From assembly GCA_018900995.1 (NCBI GenBank), contig JAHIFH010000004.1:1-13965 (forward strand): 13,965 nt of DNA. Reading direction: 5' to 3'. This document shows positions 6,090 through 12,775 of the stretch, in pieces. Below the pieces are notes generated by a model. The model did no database searches, had not been told where the DNA came from, and saw nothing but the letters and a program-made list of their open reading frames with translations. Numbering within the stretch: the first letter of the stretch is position 1; each line of letters begins with the position of its first letter. The DNA comes from Patescibacteria group bacterium (lineage in GTDB: Bacteria; Patescibacteriota; Microgenomatia; PFEM01; JAHIFH01). A program made the translations under genes and the position numbers.

Positions 6090-7826
6090 CTATTTCTGAA
6101 GTTTGTAAAGTTTTTCTGCTTCTCTTAGGCTAGTCGCTTCTTCTGGCGATTTGTCATCACGGAAACGGACTAAGCGAGGAAAACGAAGGGCATATTGGGC
6201 AGTATGAATTGGTGATTTTGTAATATTGTCAGCTTCAATTTCAACTACAATTTTTGGCTGGCACCAAATATCAGGCGTCAAATCTTTAGCCACTTGATAT
6301 TGTTTTGGTTTTTCTCCTGTTTTTACTTTCTCACACCTTTTATACATCTCTCTCCATTGTTCATCCGAAAGTCCGGTCCCAATCTTGGAGATAGTTAAAA
6401 ATTGCCCTTCTTTTCTTACCCCAACGAGAAACGCCCCAATGCCAAACTCAGCTCTCTTTCCTTTGCCTTTGTAATAACCCATGACAACACAATCTAAGGT
6501 GTCCGCCAAGCCGCCACCCTTCTTGCCTTTCTCTTGTTTAAACTTGACCCAAGTATAGCCTCGTCGACCGGGATCATAAGGGGCTTGCCATTTTTTCACT
6601 ACCACCCCCTCTAAGCCTTTTTTAATTTGTTCATCATGATATTTTCGTAATTCTTGGGGATTATTAGTAACAATTTGGGGTGAAAGAACAACTGTCTTGT
6701 TAGCCGAAGGAAGGACTTTTTCTAAAATCTCCCGTCGTTTATTAAATGGTCTCTTTAATAAATCTCGCCCATCTTTATATAAAATATCAAAACAGAAGAA
6801 CTTAAGAGGAATTTCTTTCGCCTTACGCCTAATCTCATATTTCCTTTTTCTCTTCATCGTTTCCTGGAAAGGTAGAAATTTCCCAGTTTTAGGATCAAAG
6901 CCAATCGCCTCCCCATCCAAAATTACTTCTTTAGCCTTGACCTCTTTTCCGAGAGCCTCAACAATATCCGGAAACATATGGGTAACATTTTCCAAGTTCC
7001 GGGTAAATATCTTCACACACCCGGTGTGTGATAGGTAGACACCTCGGGTTTTTATTCCATAATGTGCCTGAAGTCTTTGGCCATCATATTTAGGCTCAAC
7101 TGCCATTTTTCCTAATTTTTCCACCATTTCCTCAGCCGTAGGCAGACGCTGACAAAGAGCCGGCATTATCGGCACCCCCAATTGAACCTTTAAACTTCTT
7201 AAGCCCCTTAAACCCTTAGACTTTATTATCTGAGCAATTTGACCAACATCAGCTCGATTGTTGTAGGCTTCTTCAATTTCCTGGCGCTTACTCTTATCCC
7301 CTGCCACCATCCAAGAAAAAGCATCAAGAACAGTCAGATCAGAAAAACCCAATCTCAATCTACCTAAAGGAATTCTGACAATATACTTAGAACTTTCAGC
7401 GTCCAGGTCACCAAGAAGCCCAGCTAAATTACTAATCTTCCGCTCCACTGAGCCTTCGCCTGAATCTTGGGCAATCTGTTCTAGCCGCTCGTAAACCTGA
7501 TTAACTGTCAAGGGTTTTGGTTTTTCTCTTTTATCAAATTTTGCTGCCACCTCACCTAAATCACCAATCTTTTTATATTCTTTCTTTGCCTTTTCCTCAC
7601 TAATACCATAAGCCTGGGAAATCACCCTAAGCATCATCTTTTCTGCCAAATTAAATTCAATCCCAGCATAAAGGGGGCCTAAACGACCTAAAGAAAGATA
7701 GCAAACCTTATCTGTCTCATTTTGGTCAGTCTGCTTAAGCAAGTCTGCCAGAATTTCCGTGATACGAAGGCGTGAACTCGTCTTTTCTAGTTGGGAAAAG
7801 TAAGTGGCTAATTTTTTAAATGTCAT
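6090..7826 (-). CDS. lig: ATP-dependent DNA ligase (archaeal/eukaryotic LigI type)
   Basis: This 578-residue ligase joins DNA nicks via an enzyme-AMP intermediate. Domains in order are an N-terminal helical DNA-binding domain (about 1-210), the adenylation domain and the OB fold. Motif I is EPKYDGQR, with the AMP-accepting lysine at about 246. Then come FTRNLENVT (about 274-282), VILDGEAIGFD (motif IIIa, about 301-311), LEGVVVKK (motif IV, about 405-412) and WVKFK (motif V). The C-terminus ALRFPRLVRFRDDKSPEEAT is typical of archaeal-type ligases. All catalytic residues seem intact and length is close to archaeal enzymes (about 560-600). The ATG at 7826 shares its A with the TGA of the upstream small gene, indicating translational coupling; an in-frame TTG one codon earlier is less likely. 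Bacterial replication normally uses an NAD+-dependent LigA, so this enzyme probably serves repair, but a LigA elsewhere cannot be checked here. Confidence 0.96.
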   Translation of the reverse strand: MTFKKLATYFSQLEKTSSRLRITEILADLLKQTDQNETDKVCYLSLGRLGPLYAGIEFNLAEKMMLRVISQAYGISEEKAKKEYKKIGDLGEVAAKFDKREKPKPLTVNQVYERLEQIAQDSGEGSVERKISNLAGLLGDLDAESSKYIVRIPLGRLRLGFSDLTVLDAFSWMVAGDKSKRQEIEEAYNNRADVGQIAQIIKSKGLRGLRSLKVQLGVPIMPALCQRLPTAEEMVEKLGKMAVEPKYDGQRLQAHYGIKTRGVYLSHTGCVKIFTRNLENVTHMFPDIVEALGKEVKAKEVILDGEAIGFDPKTGKFLPFQETMKRKRKYEIRRKAKEIPLKFFCFDILYKDGRDLLKRPFNKRREILEKVLPSANKTVVLSPQIVTNNPQELRKYHDEQIKKGLEGVVVKKWQAPYDPGRRGYTWVKFKQEKGKKGGGLADTLDCVVMGYYKGKGKRAEFGIGAFLVGVRKEGQFLTISKIGTGLSDEQWREMYKRCEKVKTGEKPKQYQVAKDLTPDIWCQPKIVVEIEADNITKSPIHTAQYALRFPRLVRFRDDKSPEEATSLREAEKLYKLQK

Positions 7827-8020
7827 CAAACTAGATTTTGAGTGAAATAAAAGTAAGCCAGAACTGTTAAAGAAATAAAAACCACCCCAAAAATAATTGA
7901 AATCCAGCCCTGGATGTCCTCGTGATAAATCTTGACAATTCCTTCACCAATTAAAGTCAACCCAAAAAGGCTGGGCAGAATTAAGACCATATATAAAAAC
8001 TGGGGGTCAGTTGTACTCAC
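7826..8020 (-). CDS. Small two-helix membrane protein, 64 aa
   Basis: This is a small hydrophobic protein with two predicted membrane helices (about 9-27 and 38-58) joined by a short polar turn, KIYHEDIQG. No known motif is seen and I do not recognise a family. It starts with GTG at 8020, overlapping the Fic stop by 4 nt (GTGA), and its own TGA overlaps the ligase ATG by one base. This tight packing supports it being translated, as it links Fic and ligase into one coupled unit. It may simply be a spacer gene with an unrelated membrane role; nothing in the sequence ties it to AMPylation or DNA repair. Confidence 0.72.
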   Translation of the reverse strand: MSTTDPQFLYMVLILPSLFGLTLIGEGIVKIYHEDIQGWISIIFGVVFISLTVLAYFYFTQNLV

Positions 8021-9120
8021 CTTAAAACGTACCTCGCCGCTTTAGTTTTGCCTTGTTTTTTAACAATGCCTTTTTTACTGAAATAATTAAAATCACGAAC
8101 TAAAGTGTCATCAGAATAACTGGGCGCCATCTTCCTTGCTTCAGCTGTGGTAATCGCCCTATGCTCCTCTAAATATTCTATCAGTTTAATCTGTCTTTCA
8201 TTAAGGGGAACTTGCTTGCCCACTCGACTCTTTATTTTAATATCCACCGAGAGTCTTTTAACCTTTTCTTTAATTCTGGTCAACTCCACGCCCATTGCTT
8301 GAGTGAAATATTCTAACCAGGCAGTCAGGTCTCTTTTGGTCAAGTCACGGTGTTGTTTATCCGCTTCCATCAGGGATTGGTAATAACGCGCTGCATCTTT
8401 GTCAAAATAATCCTCTAAAGAAAAGAATTTCTTAATATCATAGCCTTCGGCGAATAAAATCAGGATGGCAAATGCCCGAGCGGTTCGCCCATTGGCTTCA
8501 ATAAAAGGATGAATGCTAACTAAATAATAATGAGCAATGCCGGCACGAATGACCGGATGGATTTTCTTGGCTTCAGCTGAATTAAGCCAACTAAAAAAGT
8601 CTTCCATTAAGAATGGCACTTCTATCGCTGGTGGTGGGCGAAAAGTAATTTCATCTGTAGCACTATTTCTAAGAATAACTTGGGTTTGGCGATATTTGCC
8701 GGCTCGACCATCAGTAATAATCCGCTCACAAGCAATTCGATTGATTTCTTTAATCATCCCTTGGTTATACCGCGCCTGACGGCTTAAATAGTCTTTTCGA
8801 TTAGAGCGGGGCTTATCTGACAACTCTTTTTTTAGACTATCAATATATTTGAGAACATTGCGGTAGTTAATCACCTCCTGAATATCCCGCTCTCGAGCAA
8901 CGAACGTTTCTCCTTCAATCGCCTTTCGGACTTCGCTCAGAGTCAAATCATTACCTTCAATGTGAGTACCATGATGAACGGTACGCAAAAGAGCGTCTTT
9001 TTTGAAACGGGCTTCGTAAATAGGAATTAAGGGAGCATTTTCAATCACTTCTTTGGCTGCTTCAACTAAGCCAATATTTGCCAAAGTCTCATTAGTGATG
9101 CTAAACTTGGGAGTGTACAC
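8017..9120 (-). CDS. fic: Fic-domain protein (predicted AMP transferase) with C-terminal winged helix
   Basis: This 367-residue protein probably transfers AMP (or another nucleotide moiety) to protein hydroxyls. The Fic core motif is HPFIEANGRTAR (204-215), with the catalytic His204 and the phosphate-binding N-G-R; alanine replaces the usual glycine before Asn. An N-terminal HHGTHIEGN stretch (about 49-57, Glu55) sits where class II Fic proteins carry their self-inhibitory helix and Glu. The C-terminus (about 308-367) looks like a winged helix (AITTAEARKMAPSYSDDTLV then KKGIVKKQG), which suggests DNA binding or autoregulation. The GTG at 9120 is chosen because the protein then begins YTPKFSIT, as Fic relatives do, and because a -35/-10 pair ends 7 nt before it. 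A TTG at 9171 would run past that promoter and overlap the divergent gene. It is first in a coupled unit with the 64-aa gene and ligase. Its target is unknown. Confidence 0.9.
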   Translation of the reverse strand: MYTPKFSITNETLANIGLVEAAKEVIENAPLIPIYEARFKKDALLRTVHHGTHIEGNDLTLSEVRKAIEGETFVARERDIQEVINYRNVLKYIDSLKKELSDKPRSNRKDYLSRQARYNQGMIKEINRIACERIITDGRAGKYRQTQVILRNSATDEITFRPPPAIEVPFLMEDFFSWLNSAEAKKIHPVIRAGIAHYYLVSIHPFIEANGRTARAFAILILFAEGYDIKKFFSLEDYFDKDAARYYQSLMEADKQHRDLTKRDLTAWLEYFTQAMGVELTRIKEKVKRLSVDIKIKSRVGKQVPLNERQIKLIEYLEEHRAITTAEARKMAPSYSDDTLVRDFNYFSKKGIVKKQGKTKAARYVLR

Positions 9121-9157
9121 TGAAACTATTATCGCATTTTTTGCGAGAAATATCAAG
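9121..9157. promoter_or_regulatory. Divergent promoter/operator region between fic and the DUF5654-like gene
   Basis: On the minus strand, TTGATA (9151-9156) and GATAAT (9128-9133) are spaced exactly 17 nt, and the GTG of fic follows 7 nt later, giving a leaderless fic message. On the plus strand, TATTAT (9127-9132) overlaps the same -10 and could serve the opposite gene, with only a weak TTGGGA upstream. Two palindromes lie here: TCGCA-TTTTT-TGCGA (9132-9146), inside the fic promoter spacer, and GTGTACAC (9113-9120), on the fic start codon. A regulator binding either would affect both genes; the Fic winged helix is one candidate (inference). Confidence 0.6.
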
Positions 9158-9436
9158 ATGAAACCAGTCAAAAAAACTAAAGAAGAAATTAGAAAATATC
9201 AGCTGGCAGTGGTTAAGCAAATGCTTAAGCTAGCCACTTCTGGCTTTGGCTTGGTGGCAGCTTTAGCTTGGAATGAGCTGATAAAAACTGCTATTAATGA
9301 CTTTGTCCGTACTCGAGTCAGCGTCGGTTCGGGTATTATTTCTCTCTTAATCTACGCCCTCATCGTCACTTTCTTAGCCGTCTTCGTTACTCTCCAATTA
9401 AGCAAATTGGCAGAAAGGTTAGAGAAGAAAAAGTAA
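9158..9436 (+). CDS. DUF5654-like small membrane protein, 92 aa
   Basis: This is the only plus-strand gene. It has a basic N-terminus (KPVKKTKEEIRKYQ), an amphipathic stretch VVKQMLKLATSGFG, the segment LVAALAWNELIK (about 30-41) followed by a loop with INDFVRTRVSVGSG, and a hydrophobic helix IISLLIYALIVTFLAVFVTL (about 58-77) before a charged tail. The AALAWNE motif and layout are what I associate with DUF5654 proteins, small membrane proteins of unknown function found in CPR bacteria and archaea; this is from memory. The ATG at 9158 is chosen over an ATG at 9053 because the longer form would lie inside fic on the opposite strand and lacks family features. Its stop is 2 nt from the stop of the convergent ferredoxin-thioredoxin gene, leaving no room for a normal terminator. 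Confidence 0.82.
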   Translation: MKPVKKTKEEIRKYQLAVVKQMLKLATSGFGLVAALAWNELIKTAINDFVRTRVSVGSGIISLLIYALIVTFLAVFVTLQLSKLAERLEKKK

Positions 9437-9438
9437 GT

Positions 9439-10059
9439 TTATTGTTTCAAGAACTTTCTCAATAGACCTCTAACCAGTTTCTTGTCTTTAGAATAAATAT
9501 AATCTTCCTTCCGCCCTATTTCTTTTCCATCTTGGAAAAACAAAAGAGTGGGTAATTTAGTCACCCCTAATTTCTTTGCCAGCTTAGGATATTTGCCTCC
9601 ATCTAACTTTTTAAATTTAACCTTGTCTGAAACTCCCAAATTATCCCACAAAAGCGAATGGTAACGACAATCAAGCGTCTCTTCGCTCCAAACATCTAGG
9701 GCAATCGTCTCTCTGGTTTTAAGTACTTCTTTGGAAAAGTTTTTGGGCGCAATGACCTTTGCCAGGGGTGGCGTTCTTCCTGGCTGACAACTTAGCCTCT
9801 CCCGCCAAAGATCTTTTTCTGAGCGTGGGTCGTTTTTAATATCTTCCAAAACCTTCTTAAGCTCCTTTTCTGTTTGAACAATGATGATAGCATCCACCGG
9901 ACACTCCCTAACACAAACCCCACAAGAGATGCATTTAGAATTATCAATGTCTGGTCTTTTGGTCTTCTTGTTCCAGAAAAAAGCACCAGTGGGACAAACG
10001 TCAAATCCCCCGCACTCGCGGGCTAAATCACAAATTTTATAGTTAATTACGCCTGGCAT
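9439..10059 (-). CDS. Ferredoxin-thioredoxin fold fusion protein
   Basis: This 206-residue protein joins an iron-sulfur domain to a thioredoxin-like domain. The N-terminal part (1-60) has C10-x5-C16-x5-C22-P and C43-x2-C46-x2-C49-x3-C53-P. That is 7 ligand cysteines, one fewer than the 8 of a standard 2[4Fe-4S] ferredoxin, so it may hold one [4Fe-4S] and one [3Fe-4S] or other cluster. The C-terminal part (about 118-206) has a thioredoxin pattern: ALDVWSEETLDCRYHSLL (Cys131) then TKLPTLLFFQDGKEIGR with the cis-proline. In place of CxxC it has TLDC, so only the second cysteine remains. It cannot form the normal active-site disulfide by itself; a monothiol role, a disulfide with Cys91, or a structural role is possible. 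It is last in the operon, 15 nt after nnrD, whose coding ends with two stops in a row. A redox relay is inferred. Confidence 0.85.
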   Translation of the reverse strand: MPGVINYKICDLARECGGFDVCPTGAFFWNKKTKRPDIDNSKCISCGVCVRECPVDAIIIVQTEKELKKVLEDIKNDPRSEKDLWRERLSCQPGRTPPLAKVIAPKNFSKEVLKTRETIALDVWSEETLDCRYHSLLWDNLGVSDKVKFKKLDGGKYPKLAKKLGVTKLPTLLFFQDGKEIGRKEDYIYSKDKKLVRGLLRKFLKQ

Positions 10060-10074
10060 TTTTAACTCTAGTTA

Positions 10075-10896
10075 TTAACAAATATATTTCCCTAAAACTT
10101 CAGGAATTTTCTCTGCTAAATCATCGGCATTACAAACCACTCCTACTTTTTGATATAACTCACCTGCAGCCCGCTGCGAGAGCCAAGAAGCAGCACAAGC
10201 GGCTAAAAAGGGCGGGTTTTTCGCCGCTAAAGACACCGCTAAGCCAGCGAGAACATCGCCAACACCACCCTTGGTCAAACTCCCCTCTCCTCCCTCAATT
10301 ATCCGACTTTCCCTGGGTGAACAAGCCTTCGTTTCTTTATTTTTAGCAATAATAATACACTGGCATTTTTTCGCTGCTTCCTCAGGCTCAATCTCCCCGA
10401 AAAGCATCTGATATTCCATTTTATTAGGTGTCAAGATGGCATTTTTAGGGATGAATTTGGGGTCCATCACTTGTAAACTTCCGGCATCAATTACCCATTG
10501 TTTATTTGGAAACTGAGATAGAAGCTTCTCTGTAATCTCTTTACTTCGTTTTCCTGTTTCGTCTAAGTCATTTTTCATTTCTCTCCGGTATCGCATCAAG
10601 CCCGGTCCAATTAAAACTGCATCTGATTTTTTGATGTATTCACCGACTTCTCCCCATGGAACCCAGATAAAGGAAAAGAGCTTACTTTTAAGATTTTCTG
10701 CCACTCTTCCTACAGAGGGCTCGGGTGAAGAAAAGAAAACCATATCCACAATTCTTGAAGCAACTTTCAAGGACAGAAGCGGGGCACCATGAAATAACTT
10801 TGAGCCACCAATAATCACTACTTGCCCGTTCTCTCCTTTTCTCACATCTGCCCGAGGCTTATAGAGTTGATTCTTTTTGAGAACAAATTTTTCCAT
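10075..10896 (-). CDS. nnrD: ADP/ATP-dependent NAD(P)H-hydrate dehydratase
   Basis: This 273-residue ribokinase-fold enzyme repairs NAD(P)HX, the hydrated and inactive form of NAD(P)H, using ADP or ATP. Recognisable elements are GGSKLFHGAPLLS (30-42), DAVLIGPGL (92-100), VIDAGSLQV (135-143), ILTPNKMEYQML (154-165) and GSLTKGGVGDVLAGL (205-219), with Asp214 as the expected catalytic base. GVGD replaces the common GTGD, and TPNKME replaces TPHxGE; both are conservative for this divergent group. The epimerase partner NnrE, fused in E. coli YjeF, is absent from this protein and from the window. Its ATG overlaps the recF stop by one base (TAATG), so translation is coupled. The adjacent ferredoxin-thioredoxin gene hints at cofactor or redox maintenance. 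Confidence 0.88.
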   Translation of the reverse strand: MEKFVLKKNQLYKPRADVRKGENGQVVIIGGSKLFHGAPLLSLKVASRIVDMVFFSSPEPSVGRVAENLKSKLFSFIWVPWGEVGEYIKKSDAVLIGPGLMRYRREMKNDLDETGKRSKEITEKLLSQFPNKQWVIDAGSLQVMDPKFIPKNAILTPNKMEYQMLFGEIEPEEAAKKCQCIIIAKNKETKACSPRESRIIEGGEGSLTKGGVGDVLAGLAVSLAAKNPPFLAACAASWLSQRAAGELYQKVGVVCNADDLAEKIPEVLGKYIC

Positions 10897-11954
10897 TACT
10901 TTAACTTTATCATTTTCACTTTTCTTCTGTAAGCCGGTTCGACTAAATGGATGTCAGTTGTGGTAATAATTGTTTGCTGTTTGGGAATAACCTTAACTAA
11001 ATGCTGACGGCGCTGATGATCAAGTTCTGAGAAGATATCATCTAATAATAGTACTGGTCTTTGCTCTATTTTCTCTGCCACATACTCTAATTCTGCTAAT
11101 TTCAAGCTAAAAACGGCTGTTCTCTGCTCTCCCCGCGAACCAAAAAGATGGAGATTGCGCTCTTCGTCGCCATTGACTAAATTAAGAGTAAAATCATCTC
11201 GATGAGGTCCGATTAAAGTCATACCCGCAACAATCTCTTTTTCCTGATATTTCTCGAGTCGCTGAGGAGAAAGAAGACTTTTCTCGTAGTTAATCACCAA
11301 ATCACCAAAATAGTCTGGCTGCTGATTAACAAAATCAATTAATTCTTTTCTTTTTTGACTAATAACATCGCCATTCTCAAGGAGTAATTTATTCCATAAA
11401 AAGAGGCTTGATTTGGCTCTGCCTTTATCCCGAATTTGCTCTAAAAGCCTGTTTCTTTGCCTCAGGCTTTTTTTATAAGACAGGTTAGCTCGGCGATAAT
11501 CTCGATCAACTTGTTCTAGAACTGAATCAAGATAATCACGCCGAATAGCTGGGCTATTAACCACAATTTCCAAATCTTCAGGACCAAAAAGAACGCAATT
11601 GAGATATCCAATAAAATCTACTTGGCGTTTTTTGACTCCGTTAATTAAATACTGTTTTTTGGTAGTTCGTTGATTTCCCACCTGACCACGGGTAAGTAAA
11701 ATTTCCAACTCCTCCACTCCCTCCTCGCTTTCAACCTCTGCCTTAATCCTGGCTAATTCCTTGCCATAACTAATCATTTCTTCATCCAGTTGAGCTCGGA
11801 ATGACTTCCCGGTTGCTAAAAGGTAAATAGCTTCCAAAAGATTAGTTTTGCCTGAAGTATTGGGACCAATAATCAAGGTTGCTCCACTAGGAAACTTAAA
11901 GGTTTGGTCTTTGTAAGAGCGAAAGTTTTGAAGCTGAAGCGACTTTATTACCAT
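10896..11954 (-). CDS. recF: DNA replication/repair protein RecF
   Basis: This 352-residue SMC-like ATPase loads the recombination machinery at gapped DNA together with RecO and RecR. It has the RecF N-terminus LQLQNFRSY, Walker A GPNTSGKT (30-37), LFGPEDLEIV (122-131), the helical arm (about 140-230), GPHRDD (249-254), the ABC signature SRGEQRT (273-279), Walker B VLLLDDIFSELD (301-312), and TTTDIH with the switch histidine near 336. Length agrees with the family (about 350-370). The ATG at 11954, 4 nt after the mutM stop, is chosen because the RecF fold starts here; a start at 12059 would add 35 residues lying over mutM. It is not beside dnaA, dnaN or gyrB as in many bacteria but within a mixed operon. 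All catalytic motifs are present, so it should be active. Confidence 0.96.
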   Translation of the reverse strand: MVIKSLQLQNFRSYKDQTFKFPSGATLIIGPNTSGKTNLLEAIYLLATGKSFRAQLDEEMISYGKELARIKAEVESEEGVEELEILLTRGQVGNQRTTKKQYLINGVKKRQVDFIGYLNCVLFGPEDLEIVVNSPAIRRDYLDSVLEQVDRDYRRANLSYKKSLRQRNRLLEQIRDKGRAKSSLFLWNKLLLENGDVISQKRKELIDFVNQQPDYFGDLVINYEKSLLSPQRLEKYQEKEIVAGMTLIGPHRDDFTLNLVNGDEERNLHLFGSRGEQRTAVFSLKLAELEYVAEKIEQRPVLLLDDIFSELDHQRRQHLVKVIPKQQTIITTTDIHLVEPAYRRKVKMIKLK

Positions 11955-11958
11955 AAAT

Positions 11959-12774
11959 TTATTTTTGACACTTCGGGCAGAAAAATGTCCCTCTTCCGCC
12001 AATTTTAATTCTTTTAATCTCACCACCGCAATCAAAACATTTCTTCCCTTCTCTGCCATAAGTTAAAAAATGGTCTTGATAGGAGCCTTTTCTCCCTAAG
12101 GCATCAAGATAATATTGGTCAGAAGCGCCCCGAAATTTGATTCCCGCTTTCAAAACCTTTTCCAATGCCTGATAAAGCTTTTTTACCTCTTTCTCTGTGA
12201 TTTTCTTAGCCGGACGGCGGGGGTCAATTTTAGCTAAAAACAGGGCGTCATTGGCATAAATATTGCCTACGCCACTGATTTTTTTCTGGTCCATTAAAAC
12301 AATCTTCACTGGACGTCCGCTAGAAGCAAGAATGGCTTTAAATTTTTTCAAATCAAGGCTATCTAAAGGTTCAGGTCCGAATTCAGAAAGAAGTTTTTCT
12401 AGTTCTTTCTTATCTTTAATTAATCTAATCCAGCCAAACTTCCGCAAGTCAGCAAAGCGAAGTTCTTTATTACCACTTAAGACAATAGTGATATGTTGCC
12501 AATCATCCTTAGGTGCGTCCCTTTTTCTGACCAAAAGCCTGCCAGTGAGTTTAAGATGGACGGCTAGAATTTTGCCGTTGGAAAGAAAAATTTGGAGTAA
12601 TTTTGCCCGTCTTTCAATTTTCTTAATCTTCGCCCCAACCGTTGCTTTTTTAACTTCCACCAATGACGGTTGAACCTGCTTGGGCGAGTCCGTGGCAATA
12701 TCTAAAATTTTCCGCCCCATAATCAGCCGGCTAAGATCTCTCCTAATGGTTTCAACCTCGGGTAACTCTGGCAT
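11959..12774 (-). CDS. mutM: Formamidopyrimidine-DNA glycosylase (Fpg/MutM)
   Basis: This 271-residue bifunctional glycosylase/AP lyase removes 8-oxoguanine and ring-opened purines. The N-terminus MPELPEVETI gives the catalytic Pro2 and Glu3. Lys58 (in RRAKLL) and HLKLTG (74-79 region) are the usual active-site elements; FGPEPL (132-137) and GVGNIYAND (168-176) form the helix-two-turn-helix DNA-binding part. The C-terminal zinc finger has Cys246, Cys249, Cys266 and Cys269, with Arg261 in GGRGTFFCP at the phosphate-contact position. Length and all key residues are normal. The ATG is one base after the stop of the PAP2-like gene, and recF follows after 4 nt, so the genes are cotranscribed. Confidence 0.97.
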   Translation of the reverse strand: MPELPEVETIRRDLSRLIMGRKILDIATDSPKQVQPSLVEVKKATVGAKIKKIERRAKLLQIFLSNGKILAVHLKLTGRLLVRKRDAPKDDWQHITIVLSGNKELRFADLRKFGWIRLIKDKKELEKLLSEFGPEPLDSLDLKKFKAILASSGRPVKIVLMDQKKISGVGNIYANDALFLAKIDPRRPAKKITEKEVKKLYQALEKVLKAGIKFRGASDQYYLDALGRKGSYQDHFLTYGREGKKCFDCGGEIKRIKIGGRGTFFCPKCQK

Positions 12775-12775
12775 A

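Noticed and set aside
7826..9120. TGA read as an amino acid (alternative genetic code of SR1/Gracilibacteria)
   Set aside because: fic and the 64-aa gene end at TGA exactly where the next gene begins by overlap, so TGA is a stop.
9053..9157. Longer start (ATG at 9053) for the plus-strand small gene
   Set aside because: The extra 35 residues lie opposite the N-terminus of fic and look unlike a membrane-protein leader; the ATG at 9158 starts the family-like part.
9121..9171. TTG start at 9171 for fic
   Set aside because: It would cover the -35/-10 pair and the start of the divergent gene, and the extra 17 residues do not resemble Fic N-termini.
9417..9475. 8-bp inverted repeat GGTTAGAG/CTCTAACC around the convergent stops as a two-way terminator
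   Set aside because: The loop is 43 nt and there is no T-run after either arm; it is within both coding ends and may be chance.
9792..10004. 70-codon minus-strand frame inside the ferredoxin-thioredoxin gene
   Set aside because: It is a shadow frame over the cysteine motifs of the real gene and has no features of its own.
11955..12059. Longer start at 12059 for recF
   Set aside because: It would overlap the zinc-finger end of mutM; RecF homology begins at the ATG at 11954.
12263..12673. 136-codon plus-strand frame opposite mutM, and similar plus-strand frames opposite the ATPase, ligase and glycosyltransferase
   Set aside because: All lie opposite genes with clear catalytic motifs and yield low-complexity, Ser/Lys-rich products.
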